Source: Raphanus sativus
Taxonomy: Eukaryota > Streptophyta > Magnoliopsida > Brassicales > Brassicaceae
Length of the DNA: 64,000 bases
Direction: 5' to 3'
Assembly: GCF_000801105.2 (NCBI RefSeq)
Contig: NC_079513.1
Location: 28,351,228 to 28,415,227 of the forward strand
In this document: positions 36,723 through 53,102 of the stretch, in pieces
Layout: each line of letters starts with the position of its first letter
How positions within the stretch are numbered: the stretch's first letter is position 1
Program-made: the position numbers and the translations under genes
Notes under the pieces: model-generated
Told to the model about the DNA's origin: nothing
What the model saw: only the letters and a program-made list of their open reading frames with translations
Databases searched by the model: none

Positions 36723-36759
36723 TCATTTGGCAGGTTGCCCAAAAAAAAAAAATCATTTG
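36723..36759 (+). repeat. Tail-only insertion: 7 bp direct repeat around A-run
   Basis: TCATTTG at 36723-36729 recurs at 36753-36759 around an insert beginning GCAGGTTGCCC and ending in 12 A. The duplication is short, so confidence is lower. Confidence 0.4.
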
Positions 36760-36920
36760 ACATCTTTTATAGATATAGCAGAGACTTTAAATCAAATATA
36801 AATAATTTATAACATAGACATAAAAAATGTGCGAGAGTATGCCAATTATATTAAGCTCTATAAAATTATCAGTGGCCTTTTACTTCTAAATATTTATTAT
36901 AAAAATCAAATCACATATAT

Positions 36921-37159
36921 ATTCAACTAGACTCGACATAATTAAGAAGATGGGGTTTGATAGTTGGGCCAGTTGAGGAAGAATTGAGATTGAGAAATTA
37001 ACAAATATACATTCAACTAGACTCGACATAATTGAGAAGATGGGCTTTGATAGTTGGGCCAGTTGAGGAAGAATTGAGATTGAGAAATTAACAAATATAC
37101 ATTGTCAAGTAGACTCGACATAATTGAGAAGATGGGCTTTGTTAGTTGGGCCAGTTGAG
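36921..37159 (+). repeat. 90 bp tandem repeat in STN8 promoter
   Basis: Two full copies (36921-37010, 37011-37100) and a partial third (37101-37159) start ATTCAACTAGACTCGACATA, with 1-5 differences between copies. Each contains GGGCTTT or GGGGTTT plus TTGGGCCAG, so TGGGCC site II words are repeated every 90 bp upstream of the STN8 start codon. Confidence 0.92.
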
Positions 37160-37284
37160 TAAAAGAGAAAGAAAGATGGGGAGGGTGGGGTGAGGGTGTG
37201 TCTCAAGTGTAGTCTCACCATCACCACATACACAAAGGGGATGGAGATAAGATTGTTGGGGAAGAAGAAGAAGAAGAAGGAAAG

Positions 37285-38923
37285 ATGGCCTCTTCTCTTT
37301 TCTCCCCAGTGAGCACCGGCTCATTTCTCAAATGCCGTTTCTCCCCTCCCACTCTCACACAGCTTTCATCATCCCAGAAAAACAACAGCATGAGATGCAG
37401 CTTTTCTCCCGAGGACTACTACATTCCTGCTGTTGATTTTGTTGGCCAGTCTCTCTCTGCATTGAATGATACACAGAAATGGGCATCCTTTTCATCAGCC
37501 GGACTTGTGTGGTTTTACCTGACGGCGAGGCCTGGTGTTCTAGTCGGCGCCATTGACGCATATCTCCTGGCTCCACTCCAGCTTGGCATTGACACTCTGA
37601 TTGGGACAAGGAGGTTTAAGAGGTCGGATTTCTTGGTGGCAGAGAAGCTTGGAGAAGGCTCATTCGGAGTGGTGTATTCAGGGGTCCTTCTCCCAAAGAA
37701 TTCTTCAAGTGTTGTTGATGAGCAGCGGATTATGAACAAGGCTACACTTAAATCTTCTTCTTTGGGGGATTTTAAGGAGAGGGTTATTCTCAAGAAGGTT
37801 AAGCTTGGGGTTCGAGGTGCTCAGGACTTCGGCGAGTACGAAGAGTGGTTCAACTACAGACTCTCTAGGGCTGCTCCTGACACCTGCGCTGAGTTTCTCG
37901 GTAGCTTTGTCGCCGACAAGACCAATACTGTCTTTACAAAAGGCGGCAAATGGCTCGTCTGGAGGTTCGAGGTGCCTCTTCCTCCCTCTACTCATTATCA
38001 TATATGATTGAATCACAAATGCATGTTCTACTTTTGTGTTGAGAGTTCAGACTTGTTGTGTGTATTGTTGAACACAGGGAGACCGTGATCTGGGTGATTA
38101 CATGAAAGATAGGAGCTTCCCTTCAAATCTGGAGTCCATCATGTTTGGGCGTGTTCTTCAAGGTGTGGAATCTGTGAAACGTCGTGCACTCATCATTAAG
38201 CAGATCATGCGCCAGATCATTACATCTCTCAGGAAGATCCACGATACTGGCATTGTTCACAGGGACGTGAAGCCCGCCAACTTGGTGGTTACAAAGAAGG
38301 GCCAGATTAAGCTCATTGACTTTGGTGCTGCTGCTGATCTTCGCATCGGCAAGAATTACATCCCTGAGCGCACATTGCTAGATCCTGACTACTGTCCTCC
38401 TGAGCTCTATGTCCTCCCCGAGCAAACTCCAACTCCTCCTCCCGAGCCTATTGCCGCTTTGCTTTCCCCCATTCTCTGGCAGGTTTGTTTGTTTTTTTTT
38501 TTTTTTTTTGTCTTTTCTCTCTTCCAGATGTAGAGGTAGAGATAGTAATCTGTTGTGTTCCTTCCTTCTTGCCAGTTGAACAGTCCGGATCTGTTTGATA
38601 TGTATTCTGCTGGGATAGTGCTTCTGCAAATGGCGGTTCCTACCATAAGATCTTCTGCGGGTCTGAAGAATTTCAATCTTGAGATCAAGTCTGTTCAATA
38701 TGACCTTAATAGATGGCGTGACAGGACTCGGACTAGGCCTGACTTGAGCATCCTTGATCTGGACTCTGGCAGAGGCTGGGACCTCGTCACTAAACTTATA
38801 TCCGAGAGAGGTTCTCTGAGACGCGGACGCCTTTCTGCCGCTGCTGCTCTCAGACACCCTTATTTTTTATTGGCTGGTGATCAAGCTGCCGCTGTTCTTT
38901 CTAAGCTTAGTTTCACCAAGTAA
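37285..38923 (+). CDS. STN8: Thylakoid serine/threonine kinase STN8
   Basis: Chloroplast protein kinase that phosphorylates photosystem II core proteins. Exons 37285-37971, 38078-38482 and 38576-38923, 479 residues. The N-terminus MASSLFSPVSTGSFLKCRFS is Ser-rich and acidic-poor, like a plastid transit peptide. One hydrophobic stretch (about residues 70-110, GLVWFYLTARPGVLVGAI) probably anchors it in the thylakoid. The kinase motifs are all present: GEGSFGVVYSG, catalytic Lys in VILKKVKL, HRDVKPANL and IDFGAAADL. It matches At5g01920 by memory and position. The 90 bp repeat upstream may affect its promoter. Confidence 0.95.
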
Positions 38924-39378
38924 TTTCTTCTTTTCATGTAAATATTGTTATGTACACAACTCTCTTCCTTGAATATAAATACTACTCTTTTTTTTTTCTT
39001 TCTTTCTTTCTTTCTGGTATTATATGCTCTGCTTCTCTGTTCACAATCAAACCAGCCTCCCTGCCTGCCTGCAGAAGGTATGTTTGTATCGATACTACTG
39101 GTCTTGTCTGGTACTGGAATCTCTCAGGTAAAAAGTAAAGTTCACTCACCTCAATCTACAAACATTTATATATAAATTAAACACTTGTTCATACTTTGCA
39201 CTGTTGTGATTCACATAAGATATTATTAAACACTTGTACACACTTGCGTTGCTGTTGTGATTCACATAAGGTTAAAAGCTCGAGGACGGCATCTAGGACA
39301 GTGTGATATATAACACATATTAAACACGTGCTGATATTTGTATTCACGTAGCTGTGATTCACAAAAGGTTGCACTTGT
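38924..39378. other. Intergenic between convergent STN8 and MAN6
   Basis: 455 bp holding both 3' UTRs. A TTTC repeat lies near 38998. The half next to MAN6 carries diverged copies of GTTGTGATTCACATAAG near 39203, 39253 and 39351. It also holds a partial copy of the MAN6 stop region: TTAAAAGCTCG...CAGTGTGAT at 39272-39306 resembles 39378-39421, which spans the stop codon. Confidence 0.7.
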
Positions 39379-41060
39379 TTAAAGCTCGTCGTGCGAAAGT
39401 AGGGCATCGAGGTCAGTGTGATTCCTTTTCTTGCATCCCCACTTGCATCTCCAGCCGCACAAGGAGTTGAAGATGGCAAGTCGCTTGGACTGCAGAGTTA
39501 TGATTTTTGAAGCGGTGTGAGCTCTGGTTAGATAAACCGCGTAGCCATCATCCATGAACTCAGCTCCCTGAGGGAAGACCTGCCACACCAGACTTCCGGC
39601 ACCTGCCCCTCCTTTCCGTGTTGAGTTAAGGGTCATCTTGTACACCGTATTTAACATCATGTCACGGAAAGTCGTGTTGAAACCAGGGTCATGTGCGGAC
39701 ACACCAAACTCTGTGAACAGAACCGGCATTCCCAAGTACATCTCTGCGTCCTCCACATGAGCTTGCATCCACGAGTTTGTGAATTCCAGGAAAGTATCTG
39801 ATACTGCCGGAGATATCCTACAGTTTGCCAAGTCATGTTCTTTTAGCTGTTCTCACCGTTTGAGGTTGGCACAATCAAAAAACTTACCAGGCATCTGGAT
39901 AGACGTGAACCGAAGCAAAATCGACGCCAAGAGCTTGATTATTTCTGATGAAGTCGGTTCCGACTTGTCCAGCGTAGGGGTTGGGATTGAATTTGGTTCG
40001 AGCTGGAGCAGAGGGACCATAGAAGCCTTCGAGTCCGATCTCTACCAAATGTTTAGCATCTAAGCTCTTCACAAACACTGCCATTTCTTGTATCCAAGAC
40101 TGGAGTTTGTCACCGGAGGGATCAGAGGGGCAACGTGGCTCGTTCATCAGTTCCCAGGCGAAGATTGTGGGGTCGTTCTTGTATGTGATGTTTGTGAAGG
40201 TGTTCACTCTATTCAGCACCGTCTGCAATGCAACTCAACCACATTCATTATATATTTATTTTTTCTTGGATAGATAAAAGCAATGGGATGGAATGGAATA
40301 ATCACCCGGACATGGGATTTGTAGTAGTCTCTCAGGGTGGGATTGGTGAAGAAGTCGTCATCAGAGGTGAGATTAAGACCAGAGGCATTCCCCCATTTAA
40401 CGTACTGAGCTTTGCCCCCATAGTCGTTCCAGTTGTTGACCAATGACAATATAAGTCTCATCTTGTACTTTCGGGCCTCGCTCACCACGAAGTCCAGGGC
40501 CTGCCCCCAATTGCTCAAACCTTTTAAAAAGGAAAAAAAGAAGAAGAGTAAGAGGCTTTTTAGGTGTAGATATATATACCTTGAAGACATCTTCATCGTA
40601 AACAGAGGGAGATTTCTGAAGAGCTCTCCATTGACCGTCGTTGAAAGCCCATGTCCTGCCTACCGTCAATCCAACTGCAGAGGCTTGTTGGAACACGTCC
40701 GTCACTTTGCCTCTCGTGGAGTTATCAGCTGCCAGAGTCATCATCCAGTAAGTGTTGAAGCCATTCACGTAGAATGGTTTTCCATTTAGTGTGAATTGCG
40801 TCCCTTTCCTCTGCACCATCTCCCATTCTTCTTCTTCTTCTTCTACTGATTCTGAGTTAACCCTGCCCCAAAAGAAAAACAGTCTTAATATTGTCAACTC
40901 TTCTCTTCCTGTAAAATAACTCCGAGCTAAAATTTATGATCATTAGTAATGGTGTGTACCCATGGGAATCGCTATCGAAGTCTGCAAGAGTTCTGTGCTG
41001 TGTTAGAATCATGAAAACCGCAGAGCAGAGCACAAATCTGAATCCAAGACGGTCCTTCAT
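39379..41060 (-). CDS. MAN6: Endo-beta-mannanase (GH5)
   Basis: Secreted enzyme that cleaves beta-1,4-mannan chains in cell walls. Exons 40960-41060, 40580-40862, 40306-40500, 39888-40222 and 39379-39817; 450 residues. The N-terminal hydrophobic stretch ([17 protein letters not shown]) is a signal peptide or anchor. GH5 features are visible: GFNTYWMM, acid/base Glu in [24 protein letters not shown] and nucleophile Glu in [11 protein letters not shown]. Potential N-glycosylation sites include NAS, NLT and NIT. It ends with a Cys-rich, basic tail, then LLSHDEL. It matches At5g01930 by memory and position. Exon 2 has a Glu run (EEEEEE) from a GAA repeat. Confidence 0.95.
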
Positions 41061-41902
41061 TTTTTTTTGTGGATGAGGGGGGGAGCTTCGTCTTCATCTG
41101 GTTACAATGTTTAGGTATATATATTCATCCACAAAACATGGACTCCATTATTAAAATCCAAAACTTTTAACTTACAAGGCAAGAGAAACGTCCCTAGTTC
41201 CAAAACAAGAGATATGAAACTTGAAGCACATGGCTCCTATCCTAGGTATATCATTCAGAGGACTAAGGTGTGAGACAATTCCAAAGTAACGTGTCCCTGC
41301 CAAGCTAAGATTCGAAGAGCACCACCCACTTCTCTGACAGTGGAGTTAGCTGACCTGTCAAACTCAGTTCATTTCGTGCAAGCTTCAGACCAACCCATCT
41401 TCTAAGTCATTTTACAAATAAGATGATTGAGATATGAGTCCAGGAAGCTTACTTGCATCTTCTGCCCAGGATTAAAAAGGGCAAATACGGTTATCCTATC
41501 TTTTTTCCCCTGGATTTCTGGTTAAGCACGAAATTGCACAATGTGATCATAAAGCAACTTTCTTTTTCTTTTTATGGGCTATGACATAGGGGAACTCGTG
41601 TTTTTGCATTACATGCATATATATATAATTGCTTTCTTTTTATTCTTGCAAATTTCATTGCATCCGTTTGCCTATTCTCAGCAACTAATCATTAAGGAAG
41701 TTGTACAAGGAATACACTCACAAAAAAGTTTCCTGCTCAGTATTCACGGTCTCTACATCTCTAAGGAGGCAGTAACTTCAAATAGTATTGTAAAAGAAAA
41801 CATATTCTGGTTGGTTCTCAAAATCAGAAGAAACAACTATAATAAATCTTACAATGCAACTCTACCCCAGCACGTGGCTCTTAAAGTTGATGAGTTCCAT
41901 AC
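41061..41902. other. Intergenic: MAN6 promoter and eIF2B-like 3' flank
   Basis: 842 bp with no recognised gene or repeat. The MAN6 promoter and the 3' UTR of the next minus-strand gene must lie here. Confidence 0.5.
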
Positions 41903-42908
41903 TCACAGGGGATTCGGTTCGTTGATCAATGCTACCAAACCACACTGCAAGAGAGCAGAACCAAATGAGATCAATATATCTGTGTCATTTTACAAATTCA
42001 CATCTATATCCTATGTGAATGGAGCAATTAGGCACTTGCAAACATAATAATTCTACTAACCATCTCACAGCTGAGAGTGGAAATACCATTGTCCTCCGCG
42101 AGAGCTGTGTCTGGACTTTTGCAGCAGCTGCAGATTACGAACGCATCTAAGACAAATGTATACATATCAGACAAGACTTCCAATGCAAAAAGAGGAAAGT
42201 GATAAAGAAAAAACATACCAATGTATCTCTGAAACACAGCTTGGAAATGCTGAGAAGACACAAAACCCTTCATCTCTAGCTGGTGCTGTTTGTTGAGCCA
42301 TCCCTTGGTCTCCATTTGGCCAAGTAAGAATTTTATGACATGACCTGGTTTTCGATGCATCCTGAACAAACATAGCTTTAAAAAATAGGGATACATAGGC
42401 CAACTAGGAAACAAAAAAACAAGGGGGGGGTCGTACGTTGTGCAGAGATGAGCAAAGTCTAAACAAATTGTGATCTGTGTCCCTTGTGCGAGGAGCTGGG
42501 GATGACGCATCATCACTGTTCTTGGCCTCTCTGTGGAAACCTCCTCATGAAGCATATCAAAGACCCTACTCAAGAGCTGCACAGCAATAGCATACATACA
42601 GAAGCTGGCTGGGATCATAATCCATAGGAATAGCATTACTGAAAATCTCAAACAGCAGCTAATTAATGAAAACACCTCTGCATAGCCATAATCTGGCTCA
42701 GATTCGTAGGTAGCGTCTTGGCGTATAAACGTCTTCTTCTTCTTCCTCTTCTTCATCTTGGAAGGATCCAATTTAGTGACCTACAACATCAGCATGAGAA
42801 GCTTTAGCAAAGCGGAACATAAGAGGGATGGGCTAGTTTCATCATACATCTAATAACCTTGTCGAGCTCGAGTTTCCAACAAGTTTGCTCTTGCTGCTGT
42901 AAATCCAT
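41903..42908 (-). CDS. eIF2-beta/eIF5-like (IF2B/IF5 domain) protein
   Basis: Short protein resembling the C-terminal half of translation initiation factor eIF2 beta, which helps start-codon recognition. Exons 42858-42908, 42676-42780, 42437-42576, 42219-42361, 42061-42146 and 41903-41944; 188 residues. It starts MDLQQQEQTCWKLELDK, then a lysine block (MKKRKKKKTFIR) like an eIF2-beta K-box. The core is RVFDMLHEEV...TVMMRHPQLLAQGTQ, MHRKPGHVIKFLLGQMETKG and FQAVFQRYIDAFVICSCCKS, with a zinc ribbon C..C...C..C (CSCC, then CEMCG). It ends early at CGLVALINEPNPL. At5g01940 occupies this position. Much shorter than canonical eIF2 beta, so it may be a paralogue with altered function. Confidence 0.88.
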
Positions 42909-43195
42909 CGTTGCCGGCGGGTTCGATCCGACCGTCGCTCGCTCGCTGAAGAAACGACACCAAATGGGCCTCCTTTAGAGAATCTTTTCATATAAAGGCC
43001 CAATTAGTGTCCTTTATATATTTAGACATTTGACACGATACGAAGATTGCTAACGGGTCCGTATTGATTGGGCCTTTAGTGAGACTTTTTTTTTTAAGGG
43101 AATATATATATGTTACAGATTTATACAGTGTTGAAGTGGAAGATAACAGCAAACCAAAAGAAGCTCAGGTGTTTGTTTGGGTATGATGGTATGAG
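42909..43195. promoter_or_regulatory. Short intergenic with site II words
   Basis: 287 bp between the eIF2beta-like start and the receptor kinase stop. It contains ATGGGCC near 42963, AAGGCCCAA near 42997 and TTGGGCC near 43069. These TGGGCC/GGCCCA words are common in promoters of plant translation genes and fit the gene they precede. Confidence 0.5.
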
Positions 43196-47698
<4,503 letters not shown>

Positions 47699-48562
47699 GA
47701 TGCGTGTGAGAAGGTAACTGCATAAGATGATGATATGGAATAGTAGTTCCAAGTAATAATAAATATAAAAGCCCTGATTAAATCAAATCCAAGGGTGGTC
47801 TCGTATTTATGGCAGAAAAGGACACAGCAGCAGCAGAAGCTAAAATTCAACGCCAAGCATTCATTAACTCTAGGACAAGATCATTCACCTGTTAGAGATC
47901 AGGTCATGGATAATGGGGGGAATCGGAGGGGAAATCTGCAACAAGAAAAAAACTATAGAGACCGGAGAGAAGTCAATAAATGGAGGCAACAATGCAGATC
48001 AACTGAAAGGGGACAATTAGCAATCAATCATGGCTCATGGGATGGGATGAGATGGTTTGCAAAATATAATGGACCATCGTGTGGTCTTGATTTTTCTGCA
48101 CAGCGATGGTGGGAGAAAGACGGCGACTTGACTGCGCCCATTACATTACAATAGAATAATATCTCTCTGGGAAAGCTTAAACCTTTTTTCACTCAAGTGG
48201 TAAAATTTCATAACTGGGTTGACTTAAATTCGTGCAAAAGTAGAAAGGAAACCACCCCCATTATCCGATTATTGAACCCAGACGCGGTCGGTCTTGTTTG
48301 TGTTTGCTGTTGTGTCGTATGGTGGGGTCCCTTTCTCAATACAACTAGTCAACTCCTTTCTCAGTCTTTCTTAGAAGAAAAAAAGAAGATTTTTTCTTTT
48401 TTTCTTTTCATCTTGCAGAACTGTGGGAACGCATTTATTTTATTATAAAATTATATAGAATTCGAAAGATGATAGCTTTATTGACTTCTCCCCATTGTTT
48501 TGCTTAATATAATACAGTAAGAGTATGTGGAAGCAAACTACAAAACACACAATAAAGAAAGA
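47699..48562. other. Intergenic between tandem receptor kinases
   Basis: 864 bp holding the promoter of the first kinase and the 3' UTR of the second. No repeat or transposon end was recognised. Confidence 0.5.
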
Positions 48563-51500
48563 TCAGCGGGGAGCGATGGAGGGGATGACGCCACTGATGA
48601 GCTCGTTAGCTGTGAATTGTGAGAATGTATTATTACTATTATTATTATAAGAGCCAAGCCCTGTAGCGAAGAAGCCAGACATTCCTGAAGCAGAGGAGGA
48701 TTGCACCGAAGGGCTTGAATATGGCTTCTTCTCTTCCTTTGTAAGCAGGTTCTCCAGCTCCCTCACGATCTCCAGCATCCTTGGACGCTCTTCTGGGTCA
48801 TCCTGACAGCATCTAATGGCCAGCTCCATGAATCTCTTCACCCCCTCCTCACAGTACTGCCCCATGCTCTCGTCTATCACCGACAACATCATCCCGGCTT
48901 CCCACGCTTCCTTCACCTCTCGGACGATGTTCCTCCCCTGTGAGATGGGGCGCATTCCTGTCAGAATCTCCAGAAACACTATTCCCAGGCTGTACACGTC
49001 ACTCTTCTCTGTCAGCCTGTGGCTCAAGTAGTATTCTGGATCCACGTATCCCTGTGTAAAATTAATATTACGTACGTTTTGAACCATCTTTTATTTCTTA
49101 GTGAAAAGGAAAAAGGAATATAACTTATTTAAGGAAAAAAACAACAACATACAGGGGTGCCTTTGACGATGGTAGTTACGTGATCCCTTTGCACACCTCC
49201 ACCGTCTAGTGCTATTAGCTTTGAGATTCCAAAGTCTGCCACTTTAGGGTTCATCTTTTTGTCCAAAAGAATGTTGCTGGGTTTGATGTCTCGATGGATG
49301 ATTGGCGGGTCTGCCTCTGTATGCAGATACAAAATCCCCCTCGCTGACCCCAGTGCTATTCTCAACCTTAGCCCGAAACTCAGCGGCTGTCTTAACCTAG
49401 CTGCGTTCATTTGATAGAGAATATATATATATCAACATATCACAAAAGCAAATCAAGATTCAAGGATGTGGTGGAAGTGTTATCTTCTTCTTGATTCTTT
49501 TACCAGAGAGTGCGTCTTGAAGAGAACCGTTGGGCATGAACTCATATACCAACATCTGAAATATATAGCCACATAACAAGGCCAGTTTGACACGTACGTT
49601 TGGCAAGAGAATAAAGTAAACACCATGCATGAATCATGAATGAGTTCTCGTTCACCTGTTCTCCTTTCTGATCGCAGTAGCCAAGCAAAGAAACAAGGTT
49701 TCGGTGGTGTAACCGTGAGAGCAACTCGATCTCTGTGTAGAACTCTTTTTGGCCCTGAAGAGATCCTTGCTCTGCACGTTTGACCGCCACTATCAGGCCA
49801 CCTGGTAATTGCCCTCTGTAGACCTTCCCATAGCCTCCTCTGCCAATCTGAGACAGATCACTGAAACTGCTTGTTGCTGTATCAAGTTCCATGAAATTGT
49901 AACCCTTCACGCTTTCCATGTTAATTGGAGATTTAGGGACTATTAATTAAGCCAAGGGAGGAAGGATATAAGAAAATCTTTAATTAGTCAGTTATCATAA
50001 ACATAAAATTTGGCTCTATCATCTCATCATTCACTTACTCGGCTCTTGTTGTTGTTCCATGTCGTCGACTTGCTTAGCTTTTCTCTTGATGAAGAGGAGC
50101 AATGCTAGAAAGGATAATCCAAGGAAGAAAGCAATGGCTCCTCCTACAATGATTCCAACTTTGACACCTTTGCTCATTCCCGAGTTACTCGGATATATGG
50201 TGGGAGTAACTACATGCATGCATGCAACACACAATATTTAATTTACGTATTCCTTTTTTCGAGTAGACAAGACTATTATACTATTACCATCTTTGTAAGG
50301 ACCCAGGAGGTTGATATATATAATCTCGTAGGGGCCAAGAGAATCATCGGTATCCAGAGAGAAAGTTGCAAAGAAGTCAACAATGCGCGGAAGCTCCGTG
50401 GTGTTGAATTTACTGCTGCTGTACTCTGGAAAAACCTTCATGTTGATGGCTAGCCTTGGACCCGATTGCCATGAGAATGATTCAATAGACAGCTGGTAGA
50501 GATTTATCCCGAGATTGGATGCCACATCGAGCATGTAGGCCACCGTGTAAGGTCTAAAGTCAGAGAAACTTGGACTCCTAAGCCGAAGTCCAATGCCAAT
50601 TGGTGCAGCGCAGAAACATGGAACTGGAGAACCAATCACGTATTCGTAGTTTTCGCTCAAGGGGCACGACTGTCGTTTGCACTCTCCCGTGGTGGTGGAG
50701 TTGTTGTCAGACCAACTTCCAGGAGATTCCACCACGTCTACTGTTGTTGAAACGCCACAAAGATCAGCTATGTTTGGCTCGTTTACTCTTGCACAAACTG
50801 GGTTTCCGTAAAGCCTGCTCATCACAAACAGACAAACGATCTGATGACTTCTCTCTACATTACTAAGTGATCTTTTGTGACATTTACCATAAACTTACTT
50901 GACCGTGACACTGGAAGGAGGGTTTAGAACGTTTGACACATTTGTAAACAAGTTGTGCCTTAAGTCCCTGCAAGTTATTCCAATTAACATAAGAAGAAGA
51001 AAAACAGCACTAAGCTTGCTTAGAAATTGATCATCAATTTCTTTTGTATATATATGCTCTGTGTGTGTCTCTTACACGATCAGTTTCGCATCTGCAGTAA
51101 AGCTCATCTTCTCCCATATCACAGGAATCTCCCCGCTTAAGTTGTTGTTCTTCAGAGACCTGACAATTTAAGATTATGTTTTCTTCTCCTTGAATTATTA
51201 ACAAGAGAAAATAAAAAAGGTGGATCTTACAGTCTCTGCAAACGTGCAAGGCCTGAAAAATTTGAAGGGATGGATCCGTTAAGCATATTGTTGTACAGGT
51301 TTCTGCATACAATAAACAAAGTGCAGTACTTCATTTTATATGTAACCACATATCAATTTCAATCCATTTCTTGGCTTGGCTTTGCACCTACATAGTTGTG
51401 ATGTTCCCTGAAAACCTCTTGTTGGGAATCTCTCCTGTGAGTTTGTTGGAAGAAAGATCTCTGAATAAGAAGAAGCAGAGAAAAAGCATCAGCGACTAAC

Positions 51501-53102
51501 ATACCATATTATAATGGTCATTGTTTTTTTCTGTTTAAGTGACTCACAAGTAATAGAGAACCGGTGATCTGCTCAAATCAGGAACGGGTCCTTCTAAATT
51601 GCAGTTTCTGAGACTCCTATTTATGGTGTAACCAAACCAAATCAGTACGCAGCAGAAAAAAAGAACAAAAAGAAACTCAACTATGTTGTGCTTCTTACAG
51701 TTTGACGAGATTGGGTATCTTTCCATAGGAAGATGGGATCTCTGTCCCAACAAAGTTGTTATTGTCCAGTTGTCTGTAAAGAGCAAATTAAGTTGAACGT
51801 GGAAGAAAGTGGGTCGTCTCTAATAAGAAGTTGGAGACACAATAAAAAAGGCACTTACATAATTTTTAAGCTTGCCATCTGAGAGAGCTCAGGTGGAAGA
51901 TATCCAGTGAGCTTGTTATTGTCCATCAAGCTGCAAAAAAATGCTGAGCCACACCACAAAACATATCCATGGCAATTATATTTGAATACCGATGATCAAG
52001 TTTTATATGTAATCAAGAAACTTACAAGTGCAGAACGTCAGATAAGGAAGAGTACTCAGGGGGAATCTGACCCGTGATTGAGTTGTTGTTCATGTGGCTA
52101 AGCAAAGAAAAGTACAAGTGATATCAGTTTTGGGGTTTGTTAGAAGAAGGAAGAGGGAAAGGGAGATCTCGTACAAGTGCTTCAGTTTTTTCAGATTTGC
52201 TAAGGACGTTGGAAGTTCTCCGCTAATGTCATTGTAGTCTATCTGAAGGATTAAGAGATTGGAAAGAGAACCGAGTTCTTGAGGCAAAGGCCCCGTCAGT
52301 TGATTTCCACTTAGTAGCCTGCACAAAAGAAAGAAAAAAAAAACTGTGTCAAATCAGGGGACGTGAGTGTTGATGAGAAAAAAAATGATCAAAGGCTACT
52401 TACAAAAAGATGAGATGAGTCAAGTTGCCTACTTCTGGTGGAACCTGACCCGTTAGATTGTTCCACATGAAGTTCCTGTGAATCAGGTAATCTATATTTT
52501 TAAAAATAAGACGCTCGGTTGGTAAATATCAAAGGAAAATATTGCACATACAATATGGTGAGGTTCGCTAGATGGCTGAGTTCAGGTGCAAGTGTTCCTG
52601 TGAGGTTTAAATTGAGCAACCGCCTGTTGATGTCAAAAAAAAAAAAGAGCAACCGCCTACATCATTTGATCAATCCAAAGAAACAGCACGTAATATTCTC
52701 AACTTAAAATTTGGTTTTGTGAATTTAAAACCGCAGAAGAAGAAAGTTTATAACGTACAACTCTTTAACATGAAGATAGCCATCGAAAGGATCGGCGATG
52801 CAGAAAACACCGGTCCAATTAGAGGCGCATGGATCCGTCTTTTTCCAGTCTTGAAGATGATTCATAGGGTCCTTCAGTTTCCGCCGAACAGCGTGCAGAG
52901 CACTAACTGCAACAACAACAACAACAACAAAAAAGAAAGAGACCTCATTAGCAGCACTCATCACTGTTTTACACATACGGTTACTGCTCAGAGAAATATG
53001 GAGTACCGTACCATCAAGCGGGTGAGTGATCTGTTGGGCATTCAGCAAATATAAGCAACAAGAAGACAACACTAGCAGAATAAGGCCGACCGCACTCTTC
53101 AT
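48563..53102 (-). CDS. LRR receptor-like kinase, LRR-VIII-1 type (At1g06840-like)
   Basis: Second receptor kinase in tandem with the first. It starts [20 protein letters not shown] (signal peptide), then [11 protein letters not shown] and the N-cap [15 protein letters not shown] exons lie between 50885 and 52627, then a Cys-rich block ([19 protein letters not shown]). The transmembrane helix is [20 protein letters not shown]. Kinase motifs: [11 protein letters not shown], Lys in [26 protein letters not shown] and [14 protein letters not shown]; it ends [10 protein letters not shown]. The sequence is closer to the Arabidopsis gene I recall as At1g06840 than to its neighbour here. The first LRR exon begins at a duplicated 3' splice site (see 52614-52658). 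Confidence 0.9.
52614..52658 (-). repeat. Tail-only insertion duplicating a 3' splice site
   Basis: GAGCAACCGCCT at 52614-52625 recurs perfectly at 52647-52658 around GTTGATGTC plus 12 A. On the gene strand each copy reads AGGCGGTTGCTC and includes the acceptor AG|GCGG of the second receptor kinase. The inserted T-run gives the downstream acceptor a polypyrimidine tract. Confidence 0.85.

Larger units (their letters stand above)
36391..37284. other. Intergenic between divergent genes
   Basis: About 900 bp between the coiled-coil gene and STN8, which are divergently transcribed. It contains two tail-insertion structures and a 90 bp tandem array, listed separately. A GAA repeat lies just before the STN8 start. 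Confidence 0.6.

Noticed and set aside
40501..40525. Extension of MAN6 exon 3 with GLSNWGQ before ALDFVV
   Set aside because: A good CAG acceptor directly before [11 protein letters not shown] keeps phase; the extra residues lack a usable acceptor in frame.
42915..42935. GGGTTCGATCC, like a tRNA T-loop/B box
   Set aside because: No acceptor stem, anticodon arm or A box fits, and the sequence lies in the 5' leader of the eIF2beta-like gene.
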